Below are positions 45,989 to 55,736 of a DNA stretch of 64,000 bases, piece after piece. Position numbers and translations under genes: made by a program. The notes under the pieces are model-generated. The model was not told the origin of the DNA and did no database searches. It saw nothing but the letters and a program-made list of their open reading frames with translations. The stretch's first letter is position 1; each line of letters opens with the position of its first letter. This DNA comes from Flavobacterium sp. MFBS3-15. GTDB taxonomy: Bacteria > Bacteroidota > Bacteroidia > Flavobacteriales > Flavobacteriaceae. Location of the stretch: NCBI RefSeq assembly GCF_026107645.2, contig NZ_JAPCHV010000017.1, forward strand, positions 1 through 64,000, read 5' to 3'.

Positions 45989-48817
45989 ATGCTAGTTAAT
46001 CAGGACGAAGCTGCAATTTATCTGGGTATTACAAAGGAACTTCTGTTTTCATTTGTAAAGAAAGGTTATAATGGAAGGAAATTAGCAGTTTATGCTGACA
46101 TCAACAACAACTTTTTTAATATCAATGATCTTATAAATTGGAATACTTTTTTACATGAGCCAATTTCGATAAATGAATCAGGAAAAAGACCTGAAATTCC
46201 AATACATATTAGAGAATACTTAAAAGTTGAAAGTAATGGTAAATGTGCAAGATGTGGAAGTGGTCACCGCTTAGATAATGCTCATATTACTCCATGGGCA
46301 GATTCTTTTTCACATCATCCTCATAATTTGATTAGGCTCTGCACCGATTGTCATACAAAATATGATGATCAAATAATTACTAAAGAAGAAATTGTAAAAT
46401 TAAAAGAGCGATTAATAGAGAAATTAAAAGCTGAAAACTCATCGTATAGTATTGAAATTTCAAATCATAGACTACCTAAATTAATCCAAGATTTTAAAGG
46501 TAGAGAAAGTGAGCTGAACGAATTATCTGAGCTGTACAAAAAAAATCACATTATCAGTATTGAAGGTGTTGGAGGAATGGGCAAAACTCAATTGCTTCTA
46601 AAGTTTATTGAACGGAAAAAGCTCACTGTTTATTGGTTTAATGTTGAATTGTTCTCTGGATTTCAGGATTTTGTCATTGAATTATTTAATCGATTTCAGG
46701 TAAATAATTTTGATGAATTGTTAGATGTAATTAATGATAAGAATGCAATTTTAGTTTTTGATGGTATAGAAACTTTGTGGAGTGATTTTCCAGATAAAGT
46801 AACACAGTTGTTAAAGCAATTATATGATTATGCAGAAAATGCCAAAATTATTTTCACAACACAATTTAGCTCTTTAGCATTTGACATAAATCTAGGTGTT
46901 CTTAAAATATCAAAAGGACTAGATGAAAAAGATAGTTTCATCCTCTTATCAAAAAAAAACTTAAGCATAAAAATTGATGATAAGTATATTAAGAAAATAA
47001 TTTCTTTTTCGAACGGTCACCCATTAACTCTAATTATTACTTCGGGATTGATCTACATGATGAAATCGCCACAGCAAGCATGGGAATCTATCGATGAAGC
47101 TGGAGTATCATTTATCATAAACCCTAATAATACGGAACGGAAGAAGTCAAGTTCCATAGAGCTGTGCTTTGATCTAGCATATAAAGGTCTTGACGAAAAA
47201 CAGAAATGGCTGTTGATGTATCTGTCCCTATTTCCAGCTGGATGTAAAGTGCCATTTTTGGAAATCTTGGTAGGTAAAGATTCTCCATTCAAAACTAAGA
47301 CGGATTTAAAAATGTCAATTGCGTTTCTATCACAATACAATTTGATTGATTTCGAGATAGATTCTTTAGGTTTTGAACGAACGATAATTCTTAATCCAAT
47401 CCGAATTTTTGTCAGAAAAAAAACAGGTAGTAGTTCTAAAGCACTGTTACATTCAATACAAATAGAAGCATTCGAAAATTTGATATTCGAAGCGGTAAGC
47501 TTGTATTCTAATTACATGCTTTCTGATGAAATAGAATATGCTATCATTCGTTATGAAATTGAACTTCCTAATTATCTTTTTGCATTTAAGAAATCTGTTC
47601 ATGCGTCTTATTGTAATGATTGTAGTAAGTATAGTGATCGAGAAAATTATCTGAGAATTGTAACCGGATTATCCGCAGGATTGTACAAATATTTGTTTAC
47701 TAGAGGGAAATTTTCTTATGGTATAGATATTAATAAACAAGGAGCTAGAGCCCACATTGAATTAAATGAGTTTGATTTAGCTGTAGATGATCTAACACAG
47801 GTTGCTACTTTAAATTGGAGAATTGGCAATGAAAAGGAGACTGAAAGTGCCCTTTTGGAAATGCAGAAATGTGAAGAGCTAAGCGGAAAGAGGTTTTCAA
47901 CGGTTCGCTTTATTGAGGGAGAAATTTTAAGAAAATCAAATCCTCGTGCTGCAATTGTAAAATTTGAGGAAGGAATCTCAATTTGTGAGAGCAATTTAAA
48001 AGAAGACGGAAGTGATGAGACATTTCGAGGTAATATTGGAAATATGTTATCCGAAATTGGAAGAACTTATGAAAGATATTTAAATGATAGCAAAACCGCT
48101 CTCGGGTATTATTTAAAGGGTTATCATATACAACGCGAAATAAAAGATTTCGCAAATATGTTTTGTAATTCACACCATATTGGGAATTGTTATGCAGATT
48201 CTGGTTTCTTTGAAAAGTCATTAGAGTATTACCAGGAAGCGATTGAAGGATTTATTAAATATGGACAACAGCAATATATTGGTAATTCGCTGTGTGAAAT
48301 AGGTAAATTGAGAGTGACTAATCCGGATTTAGATTATTCTTTTTTGACTAAAGATTTACTTTTAACGGGATTAGAGGATGTTCAGTATGAAATTGCAGTA
48401 ACTGAGGAAATTGGGCTTTATTTAGAAAGTAAACTCTGGAGAATAATTGGAGTTGTTGCATTATCAGAACACTCATTGATATTGAATAATTGGGCAACAA
48501 GTTTATTAAATACACTTGATAATAAGCGTATTTTTGAATGGTCTCTACCTTACTTTTTTGCTCAAATTGCAATTATTTCCAATGAGTTGGAAAACGATAA
48601 AGGCAATAGTGAGAAGCTCCAGGAATTAAAAAATCTATGTTACTTACACGGAGGAGAAACAGAGCATGATATTTTAGACCCCTATTGTTGGCTATCATTA
48701 TGGTTAAAGGAAAAGAATATTGAAAACGTAAGCCGAGGGGAACTATATTATCAGATCGAAAGTGAATTTTGGGATAATTATGGAGATGAATTTTCGGAAG
48801 AGGAGGATAATGATTAA
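45989..48817 (+). CDS. HTH-HNH-STAND NTPase-TPR fusion protein
   Basis: A 942-residue multi-domain protein translated 18 bp after dndE. Domains in order: an excisionase-like helix-turn-helix (about 1-55, NQDEAAIYLGITKELLFSFV); an HNH nuclease (about 70-130) with zinc cysteines C86/C89 and C118/C121, H99 in DNAHITPW, N113 and H122; an NB-ARC/STAND NTPase (about 165-500) with P-loop GVGGMGKT at 193-200, Walker B ILVFDG (254-259) and NGHPLTL; and a C-terminal TPR-like repeat region (about 560-930, GYYLKGYHIQREIKD, KSLEYYQEAIEGF). STAND proteins with N-terminal nucleases act as phage-triggered effectors. Its place in the dnd operon suggests a phosphorothioation-linked restriction or abortive role, which is inference. 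Confidence 0.85.
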   Translation: MLVNQDEAAIYLGITKELLFSFVKKGYNGRKLAVYADINNNFFNINDLINWNTFLHEPISINESGKRPEIPIHIREYLKVESNGKCARCGSGHRLDNAHITPWADSFSHHPHNLIRLCTDCHTKYDDQIITKEEIVKLKERLIEKLKAENSSYSIEISNHRLPKLIQDFKGRESELNELSELYKKNHIISIEGVGGMGKTQLLLKFIERKKLTVYWFNVELFSGFQDFVIELFNRFQVNNFDELLDVINDKNAILVFDGIETLWSDFPDKVTQLLKQLYDYAENAKIIFTTQFSSLAFDINLGVLKISKGLDEKDSFILLSKKNLSIKIDDKYIKKIISFSNGHPLTLIITSGLIYMMKSPQQAWESIDEAGVSFIINPNNTERKKSSSIELCFDLAYKGLDEKQKWLLMYLSLFPAGCKVPFLEILVGKDSPFKTKTDLKMSIAFLSQYNLIDFEIDSLGFERTIILNPIRIFVRKKTGSSSKALLHSIQIEAFENLIFEAVSLYSNYMLSDEIEYAIIRYEIELPNYLFAFKKSVHASYCNDCSKYSDRENYLRIVTGLSAGLYKYLFTRGKFSYGIDINKQGARAHIELNEFDLAVDDLTQVATLNWRIGNEKETESALLEMQKCEELSGKRFSTVRFIEGEILRKSNPRAAIVKFEEGISICESNLKEDGSDETFRGNIGNMLSEIGRTYERYLNDSKTALGYYLKGYHIQREIKDFANMFCNSHHIGNCYADSGFFEKSLEYYQEAIEGFIKYGQQQYIGNSLCEIGKLRVTNPDLDYSFLTKDLLLTGLEDVQYEIAVTEEIGLYLESKLWRIIGVVALSEHSLILNNWATSLLNTLDNKRIFEWSLPYFFAQIAIISNELENDKGNSEKLQELKNLCYLHGGETEHDILDPYCWLSLWLKEKNIENVSRGELYYQIESEFWDNYGDEFSEEEDND

Positions 48818-48830
48818 GTTTCAAAAGTAG

Positions 48831-48876
48831 ATGATAGCTAATATAAAAGAGTTTATACTTTTTTATTAGCTATCAT
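48831..48876. terminator. Bidirectional terminator between the two convergent dnd operons
   Basis: Perfect 13 bp arms ATGATAGCTAATA (48831-48843) and TATTAGCTATCAT (48864-48876) enclose an A-rich/T-rich inner stem. It closes the dndCDE-STAND operon and the leftward dpt operon. Confidence 0.8.
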
Positions 48877-48898
48877 AATTTCTCTATTTGTATGCAAA

Positions 48899-50101
48899 TT
48901 ATTTTATCAATCTCAGAATCTCTCTTTTATCATTTTCATTTTCGATTTGATCAATTGATTTCAATTTGTTCAAAATAAAAATGACATTTCGTATTCTTGT
49001 TTTACCTATACCTGACGCTTGAAAATAGTTGTCTGAAAAATCGACATCGGATATTAAATCAATAATATTCGAGTTTAGCTCTCTGTCTCTCTTAAGAGAT
49101 TCCTTTAAAAGATCAAATAGTACCTGAATTCCAATAGTTTTTTTTAAGTAAGATTTATCATTAACCTTTGACCAAATCTTTTCGTTAACCGCTTGAAAGA
49201 AAATGAAAACAGTATTTTCAATAAAATCATCCTCATAATTTAGAAACTCATTCCGTAATGGACTAGAATCTTTAAAATTTTTCAGCATCTTTCGATCTCT
49301 CCCATAGAATATTTTCTTGTTCATCATCTCGATTCTATCCCTCTTATAATTTGTAGTAATTAAACTTAAAATTCCTTCAATCATAGCAGAGGTTGAAATA
49401 AGCCAATTGGATTTGTTCAATTCAATGAAATCGTCATTGTCATAAATAGGAGCTAATTTTATTAAAGAATACAACGGTGAAGTTTTTTCAAAATTTAGCT
49501 TTCGTGCTATGTTTGCTGCTAACTTTTCAGGTGTCCAGGATTCTTTATTTTCCTTTTCAATGAAATAGCCGAACTGCTCTAGAGCTAAGCTCTTATCAAC
49601 TTTCTTTTGATTTCCGTTTATTGTAGCAAAAAGATAAGCTTGGTAAGGATTAGGTAAATCAAAAAAGATTGAACACAGTATCTCCATGTCTAACCTCGAC
49701 TTATTGCTGATGTAGTCGAATCCATTTAGTCTATGCTGACCATCGATAATAGAAGCTGATTTTACATTTTCGGGGAATTCTAAAAAATACTCGCCATTCT
49801 CGTTTATCAATTCCCAACGATTATTATTATCCTCAATTATTGTTCCATCTTCATTATTATTAACTGATAATATAATACTATTTGGAAATGTCATTTCAGC
49901 TGTATCTATATATTTTCCAATCTCACTGAGCCTCTTTATATTTATAGGCCTTTGATTACCCTTCAGAAGGCCATCTTCTGTCAAGTACGTTAATGGCTCA
50001 GAAAATGATATTTGCTTAATAATACTTGCCTTTACACTAATTACAAAAAAATCGCCAAGTGGTTGCGAGACCTTTAATGCTCTTAATTTAATTTTTGTCA
50101 T
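48899..50101 (-). CDS. dndB: DGQHR domain protein, DndB-like
   Basis: A 400-residue protein with the defining motif SIIDGQHRLNGF near residue 117 and the family's FATINGNQKKVDKSL after it. DndB represses dnd genes and tunes modification in known systems; DGQHR proteins of related type occur in other modification loci. Here it is the last gene of the leftward operon XRE-dptF-dptG-dptH-membrane protein-dndB, instead of leading dndCDE. It is 36 bp after the membrane protein gene. Whether it still acts as DndB is inference. Confidence 0.78.
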   Translation of the reverse strand: MTKIKLRALKVSQPLGDFFVISVKASIIKQISFSEPLTYLTEDGLLKGNQRPINIKRLSEIGKYIDTAEMTFPNSIILSVNNNEDGTIIEDNNNRWELINENGEYFLEFPENVKSASIIDGQHRLNGFDYISNKSRLDMEILCSIFFDLPNPYQAYLFATINGNQKKVDKSLALEQFGYFIEKENKESWTPEKLAANIARKLNFEKTSPLYSLIKLAPIYDNDDFIELNKSNWLISTSAMIEGILSLITTNYKRDRIEMMNKKIFYGRDRKMLKNFKDSSPLRNEFLNYEDDFIENTVFIFFQAVNEKIWSKVNDKSYLKKTIGIQVLFDLLKESLKRDRELNSNIIDLISDVDFSDNYFQASGIGKTRIRNVIFILNKLKSIDQIENENDKREILRLIK

Positions 50102-50112
50102 CTTTTTCTAAT

Positions 50113-50538
50113 TTAATTACCTAATGCTCCAGTACCAAAATCTTCGTCTTTATTAGCTACAAACCACATCCTCCATGAAACTATGCAACCTAATACGCTT
50201 AAAAATATTGGAAACCAGTAGCTGTATAATTTTGATTCTAGTGTAACAAGATAATTTATGGCTAACACAAAAACTATCGAACCGACTATATACCCAATAT
50301 GGTCAAATAGTTTACTCTTAAAGCTTTCAGAGCCATCAGATGAATTTATAATTATGGTATAAATTGAGGTTACAAGAATAGAGATTGAATATGTAACTAC
50401 ATTAAATACGGTTTCTTCAAACAAAAGTATATTATTACTTTTCTGAAATATCCTCACAATTATGGGCATATATATACCAAGCATTCCAAAAAAAACTATT
50501 GCCCAAAAGAAATATTTATTTTTTATTGTCCTTCCCAT
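50113..50538 (-). CDS. Small four-helix membrane protein in the dpt operon
   Basis: A 141-residue protein made of about four membrane helices (YFFWAIVFFGMLGIYMPIIV, VVTYSISILVTSIYTII, IGYIVGSIVFVLAINYLV, YWFPIFLSVLGCIVSW) with short loops. ATG 50538 is chosen over a TTG one codon before. It sits between dptH (11 bp gap) and the DndB-like gene (11 bp gap). No family recognised; it may anchor or insulate a defence component at the membrane. Confidence 0.65.
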   Translation of the reverse strand: MGRTIKNKYFFWAIVFFGMLGIYMPIIVRIFQKSNNILLFEETVFNVVTYSISILVTSIYTIIINSSDGSESFKSKLFDHIGYIVGSIVFVLAINYLVTLESKLYSYWFPIFLSVLGCIVSWRMWFVANKDEDFGTGALGN

Positions 50539-50549
50539 CAAGATATATA

Positions 50550-53500
50550 TTAATTTGTATTATTAAGTTCCCAAAATGCCTTATCCTTTATCAATATAGG
50601 TGCGGATCCCGCCAGATTTACGATGCTCTGGTGCTTTTCCAGTCCCTTTATAGTTTTTATAAGGTTTTCCCTTTGCTGTTTAGTTTCAAGAGAAAACAAT
50701 GAGTCTACTTCTTTGGTTTTGATTTCATTTACACGGTGGATGACCCACGTTAAGATATAGTTCGAGTATTCATTTTCACTTGTAGCAAAGTGGTTTAAAA
50801 ACTGAGTGGATAAGATGGTCCCTACACCAAATTCACGTCCTTCTTTCAATATTTTACGGATCGAAGTAAAATTTTTACTCAGGAAGTTATCCGCTTCGTC
50901 CACTAGTATCATCTTTTTTAATTGTCTTTTATGGCCGTTAATCAAGCTATGCCCGTGACGTTGCATTTGAGTATAAAATGCATCTAATGTTATAGCCACA
51001 ATTAAATTCTGGATCGATTCGTCATAACCGGAAAGATTAATGACAACTACACCCTGAATCAGGGTATACAGGGACTGGGTCTTAGCGGTATCCGGCTCAA
51101 AAATTTCAAATTCAGAGAGGTTCGATATGGCTGCATATAAACTGTCCTGTGAATTGGTTTCATTGCCTAAGTAGATATTACATACGTCTCCCAGTGTCGG
51201 CGCGGATTGCAGCCAGGATTCCCTGTTGCCTTTAAAGATACCCTTGCTTTCATATGCTTCAACTATTACATCGCGTAGCTTTTGCTTTTGTACGTTTCCA
51301 AGATTGAATGCATTGGAAATGGTTTCCTTAATATCATTGGCTGTATGTAAGGGCAGCATTGGTTTAGATTGTTCTGTAGCATCTAATGCGAGGGGATTGT
51401 AGGGCAGGTGATAAGGCTCCAGGACTCTCGCTTTGGTAGCGTTTACGAAATCATCCTTGATATAATCCCCTTTGTAATCGAAGATCAATATGCCTAATTT
51501 TTCATCTCCAATATTTTTATCCGAATTTGTTATCAGCTGGGTAATTAGCGATTTAGTAAATTGTGTCTTACCAGTCCCCATTGTCCCAATAATACCGGTA
51601 TTGGTGTGCATCACTTTGTTGGTATCATTTGGCTGCCAGATTACCTGTTTTTGCGTGTTTAAATCGGTGCCAAACAGTACTTCTATCCCTTCACCGGTTC
51701 CCAAAAAGGGCATTAGATCAGCTTCTTCAGGCAAATCTATATTCACAATTTCTTCGCTTACCTCATCCATGTCTGCATCGTCGGATATTAGATCGATATC
51801 CTCAAAGGGATCTAGGAATTTATATGTTGGCGCCGTGATATCAGCGTAGTTATTTCTTAGCAAAAGATTCTTGTCAATCGTAGTCTCGGTTTCATGAAAA
51901 AGATGGATTAAATCGTCAATAGAATTTACCAAAAAGTTATAGCCATCTTCTTCGCGCAGGTCAACCCTCATAAAACCGTTTACAATACTTATTTTTCTCT
52001 GATAAACATCATTACCAAAATGGATTAACCCAAAAGCCCCTATCGTATCGTTCAAACGATTACTGATAGTGAAATTATTATTCATCAGGTCAGCCCTGTA
52101 ATTGTCGGTTATCAAATTCCACTTTTGGTTATCCCACACGTGAAATAGCTTCATTTTCTCTGCATTAGTTAAAGCCAGCTTACCAAAGAAATTTTTATAA
52201 AACTGACCTAAGAATCCATCATTGCTGAGGTGCTCATAAAGCAAATGAGCGGTTCTTTTTCCTTGGTCAATCCCTTTTTTTACAATATTCAGCCCACCGA
52301 TTTTAAGTTCGACAGGGTACAGGTACATTAATAATTCGCCTTCGAACAATTCTAACCCAATAAGTAATAGATCATCGCTAAACGAACCAATAGCACCAAG
52401 ATTTTTAGTAGAAAATAATCCATCACCGGTATTTAATCCCGCATTTCCTGATACCCTCAATATCTCTTCTAAAGAGATCGGCACCCATATTATATTTTCC
52501 TGATGCAAGAAAGTAAGGGAGGATTTGATTCCTGACAACAGACTTAACTTCTCACGCGGGAACTGGCTCTGTTGGCGAATAAGTCGTAGCAACCAATCCC
52601 CGTTGATGGCATTAAAAAAATTAATAATGTTTACAGTGTCTGAAGCCGCATCAAACCGTACATGATGTTTTTCCAGAAACTCTTTCACTACAAATTCGTA
52701 TTGATTGGTTTTCCGGCTAACGGTAATAGCATCGTAACCGTTGGAATTATTGTACTGATCACTGTAATGAATAATCACCAGATCCTTACTCTCTTTAAAA
52801 AAGTCAAGATCAACTTTTGGATCAATGTAAGTTACCCACTGTGAATTATGGTATAGCTTCTCTAATTGTACCTTAATTTCATAATTAATAGTAGTACAAA
52901 GGGCCTTGTTACTCTCATAGGGATGCCCATTGTTAGCAACGCGGGCGAAGGCATTAAATAATATGGAAAGTTTAATCAGCTCTGATGGCTGGCCAGGCAA
53001 GTCCATTGTCCCGAAACCGGTCCGGTAATTTTGAACCCTTGGTGTCGAAGATACATCGGCAATCAAACCGTTAAGCGAGATGCCTGTCTTAACTAAGCTC
53101 ATCTCATCATAGGATTGTTCTGTCTTTGTAATATCAAACTGATAAAAAGTGATATGGGAATATTCAAAATCCTCTGTCTTTTGGGGCATCTTTTTGGAAA
53201 AGAATTTTACCTTTCCAAGAAATACATTTAAAAGATCCTCTTTATCAAAATTTTTAGTTTTTAATTCAATGCCTAAATTTCGCTCGACATCCTCCACCCG
53301 GTCATAAAATGTCAGTTCTTCAAATTTTGTAACAATGTTATCGGAGCCATAAATACTGACTTCAATGGGCAATACCTCTGACAAGCGTTTATTTAGGTTG
53401 TTATTCAGGTATTTTCTGTAATATTCGAAAATACCCTGAACAATTTCTTTACAATCCCCCACATTAATAACATTAATCTTTACAGGTGATTTGCTCGACT

Positions 53501-55736
53501 GAGCAAAGAGAAACTCAAAATTTGTCGTAAAGTCTTTAATTTTATCTGCAACCAAACCAGAGACAAAGGTTTTTGGTTGCGCTTGCTTAGAATTCAGGTA
53601 AATGGTATAATACAACCATTCCGGTGAGTGGCTTGATTCAATGGGAACATATATTTCACTTGATCTTCCTTCTATATAAGGCACAAGATTGTATGGGCTT
53701 AACCTTTTTAGTATGGCATTGTATATGTCTTCATCGCCTAAGTCTTCATTTAATTGAAGCTGGTATGCGACATTTAGAGGGTGCAAAGGGCTGAATTTTA
53801 TTTTCTGTTCTCCACCTAATTCCTTAACAACGCCAAGCCAAAGCAAATTCTTCTGTTCCGCTGTTAAGGGAGCATTAGCCTTAAGGTCCTCTAACTGTCT
53901 TATGTAAGCCTGTACGAATTCTAATGCAATCCCTTTCAGCTCCGCATTTAGATATGCGAGGCTGGGCTGTATTTGACGGTTCCTATAATAGTTTCTTAAT
54001 TTGTCAAAGGCCAGCTTAATTGATTCATCTAATTGAATATCATTTACAGTAATAGTATTTTCATTTCCCAAGAACCATGAGTATGCTTCAGAATTTATTA
54101 TTTCCTGCTCCTGAATAAGATTGTTCCTAAATTCATCCCGTACTATCTTCTCGTTGTTTTTAAACAGTAGTTTTATAGTATTGCCATCAGTGATGTATTT
54201 AAAATCAAGTTTATGTACCCTTTTGTCTTTCCAGACATCCAGACCTGTAATTGGCTTTGGCAGTTCAAAGTCGTTCTTTATCGCGATCGGTACTTGAATA
54301 CCAAGAAGATTTACATTAAAGTGAATTAGATCCTCCTGGGCTAATGAGTAGTCGTTCTCCAGTATTAATTTCTGTTCCTCACTTACATTATAAACCGTAT
54401 TGAGGCTTATTACATCATTGATCGGTATTTCGCCGACAGGATTAAATACTAAGGAAGCATTTTCTTTTATCTGAAGAAAAGAGCCGGATTTCTGAATGTT
54501 CAGTAGAAAATTGCCCTCGAACTGTGAAAGGACGTTTGATTTAAATGGCAGGTGCAGAATCCTGATAAGATATTTCTTATCTGTGTCAGGATCCCTGTAC
54601 TCAACTACGCTAAACAAATTTTCTGCATCAAATGACTTACATTCAACTATAATACTGAAACCACTAGTGGAAACACCGATGCCTTTCGACTGACTTCTTG
54701 CACTTAATCCCTCTTTCTTCATAAACTGATCATATCGAACAGTAATTTTAAGAGGCAGTTCTAATGTAGGGTTGAAGACAATTATGTTCACATTTCTCCT
54801 TTTCGATGCGGAATCTCCATCCGTCTTAAACCAAAGTGTCTGAAGTAAATTGTCTCCTTCGACAGTTTGAAAAACCGGCGGTGCCTTTTCTTTCTCCTTA
54901 TCCATCCATCGCACGAGTTCTGAATAGTCGAAATCACGCCAGTCCTCTTTTACAATTCTTGTAAGTGCTGCGTCAGGAAAATCCTGTTCTAAATCTGTGG
55001 CCAGATTTCCATTGAGGGAAATGTTCTCGAATTTCTCGTATAGAGTAAAGTTACCCGCCAGATTTTTAGAAAGGTCGCCCTGTATACTGCTTAATTCTGC
55101 CTGGGGGAAAAGTCCAAGATATCTGTAGTCGGTCCGTTCAATTGATCCTTTCTGAAGCGAATTTACAACTTGTTCATAATCAAATATGGAATTATTATCC
55201 TCAACAACACTTTTTGTCTTCCTATCCAATACGGATTTTAAGATTAGCTTCTCATGTCTTTTTAGTGAAGAGTTATGCTCAATGTCCTGCTCTATCTGAC
55301 TTTTAAAACGAGTGTGATGTAACGGCATGCCTTCCTTGATCAGGCTGCCGCTCCCACCAAGCAGGCTGTCCAGTTTTCCGCTGAACAAAATTAATATTGC
55401 TGTGCCTTTAAAAATGTCATTTTGATCTGCAACTTTATTACGCAGTGTTGTAAAGTAATCTTCTGTGGCAGAAGTACTGGATGCCACTATCACCTGTGCC
55501 CCATTTATCGCTAAACTAAAGGTAGTATAAGGCTCTCCTCCTTCAGGATGCGTATACGAAAAAGATTCCGCGTTAATAGAAGAATTATCCTTTAGGGCTT
55601 CATATAATGATTTAATACTTTCCGTATTTTCAAGGTACAGATTGAATCGCTCTCCTGGCTGAATTTTTTGAGCAGTAAAGTAATTGATAATTAAATCCGA
55701 AACGTAGTTATATAGTTGACTTGACATACTGTGCAT
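50550..55736 (-). CDS. dptH: Phosphorothioation-dependent restriction protein DptH (HerA-like ATPase)
   Basis: A very large protein of 1728 residues. The C-terminal third is a HerA/FtsK-like translocase: Walker A GTMGTGKT near residue 1385, LGILIFDYKGDY, Walker B KMILVDEADNF, and the Arg-finger region VGTILSTQFL. The N-terminal 1300 residues are mostly helical and match DptH/DndH in length and position. With DptF and DptG it should damage or block DNA lacking phosphorothioates. ATG 55736 is used; ATG 55727 is also possible. It overlaps dptG's 3' end. Confidence 0.9.
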   Translation of the reverse strand: MHSMSSQLYNYVSDLIINYFTAQKIQPGERFNLYLENTESIKSLYEALKDNSSINAESFSYTHPEGGEPYTTFSLAINGAQVIVASSTSATEDYFTTLRNKVADQNDIFKGTAILILFSGKLDSLLGGSGSLIKEGMPLHHTRFKSQIEQDIEHNSSLKRHEKLILKSVLDRKTKSVVEDNNSIFDYEQVVNSLQKGSIERTDYRYLGLFPQAELSSIQGDLSKNLAGNFTLYEKFENISLNGNLATDLEQDFPDAALTRIVKEDWRDFDYSELVRWMDKEKEKAPPVFQTVEGDNLLQTLWFKTDGDSASKRRNVNIIVFNPTLELPLKITVRYDQFMKKEGLSARSQSKGIGVSTSGFSIIVECKSFDAENLFSVVEYRDPDTDKKYLIRILHLPFKSNVLSQFEGNFLLNIQKSGSFLQIKENASLVFNPVGEIPINDVISLNTVYNVSEEQKLILENDYSLAQEDLIHFNVNLLGIQVPIAIKNDFELPKPITGLDVWKDKRVHKLDFKYITDGNTIKLLFKNNEKIVRDEFRNNLIQEQEIINSEAYSWFLGNENTITVNDIQLDESIKLAFDKLRNYYRNRQIQPSLAYLNAELKGIALEFVQAYIRQLEDLKANAPLTAEQKNLLWLGVVKELGGEQKIKFSPLHPLNVAYQLQLNEDLGDEDIYNAILKRLSPYNLVPYIEGRSSEIYVPIESSHSPEWLYYTIYLNSKQAQPKTFVSGLVADKIKDFTTNFEFLFAQSSKSPVKINVINVGDCKEIVQGIFEYYRKYLNNNLNKRLSEVLPIEVSIYGSDNIVTKFEELTFYDRVEDVERNLGIELKTKNFDKEDLLNVFLGKVKFFSKKMPQKTEDFEYSHITFYQFDITKTEQSYDEMSLVKTGISLNGLIADVSSTPRVQNYRTGFGTMDLPGQPSELIKLSILFNAFARVANNGHPYESNKALCTTINYEIKVQLEKLYHNSQWVTYIDPKVDLDFFKESKDLVIIHYSDQYNNSNGYDAITVSRKTNQYEFVVKEFLEKHHVRFDAASDTVNIINFFNAINGDWLLRLIRQQSQFPREKLSLLSGIKSSLTFLHQENIIWVPISLEEILRVSGNAGLNTGDGLFSTKNLGAIGSFSDDLLLIGLELFEGELLMYLYPVELKIGGLNIVKKGIDQGKRTAHLLYEHLSNDGFLGQFYKNFFGKLALTNAEKMKLFHVWDNQKWNLITDNYRADLMNNNFTISNRLNDTIGAFGLIHFGNDVYQRKISIVNGFMRVDLREEDGYNFLVNSIDDLIHLFHETETTIDKNLLLRNNYADITAPTYKFLDPFEDIDLISDDADMDEVSEEIVNIDLPEEADLMPFLGTGEGIEVLFGTDLNTQKQVIWQPNDTNKVMHTNTGIIGTMGTGKTQFTKSLITQLITNSDKNIGDEKLGILIFDYKGDYIKDDFVNATKARVLEPYHLPYNPLALDATEQSKPMLPLHTANDIKETISNAFNLGNVQKQKLRDVIVEAYESKGIFKGNRESWLQSAPTLGDVCNIYLGNETNSQDSLYAAISNLSEFEIFEPDTAKTQSLYTLIQGVVVINLSGYDESIQNLIVAITLDAFYTQMQRHGHSLINGHKRQLKKMILVDEADNFLSKNFTSIRKILKEGREFGVGTILSTQFLNHFATSENEYSNYILTWVIHRVNEIKTKEVDSLFSLETKQQRENLIKTIKGLEKHQSIVNLAGSAPILIKDKAFWELNNTN

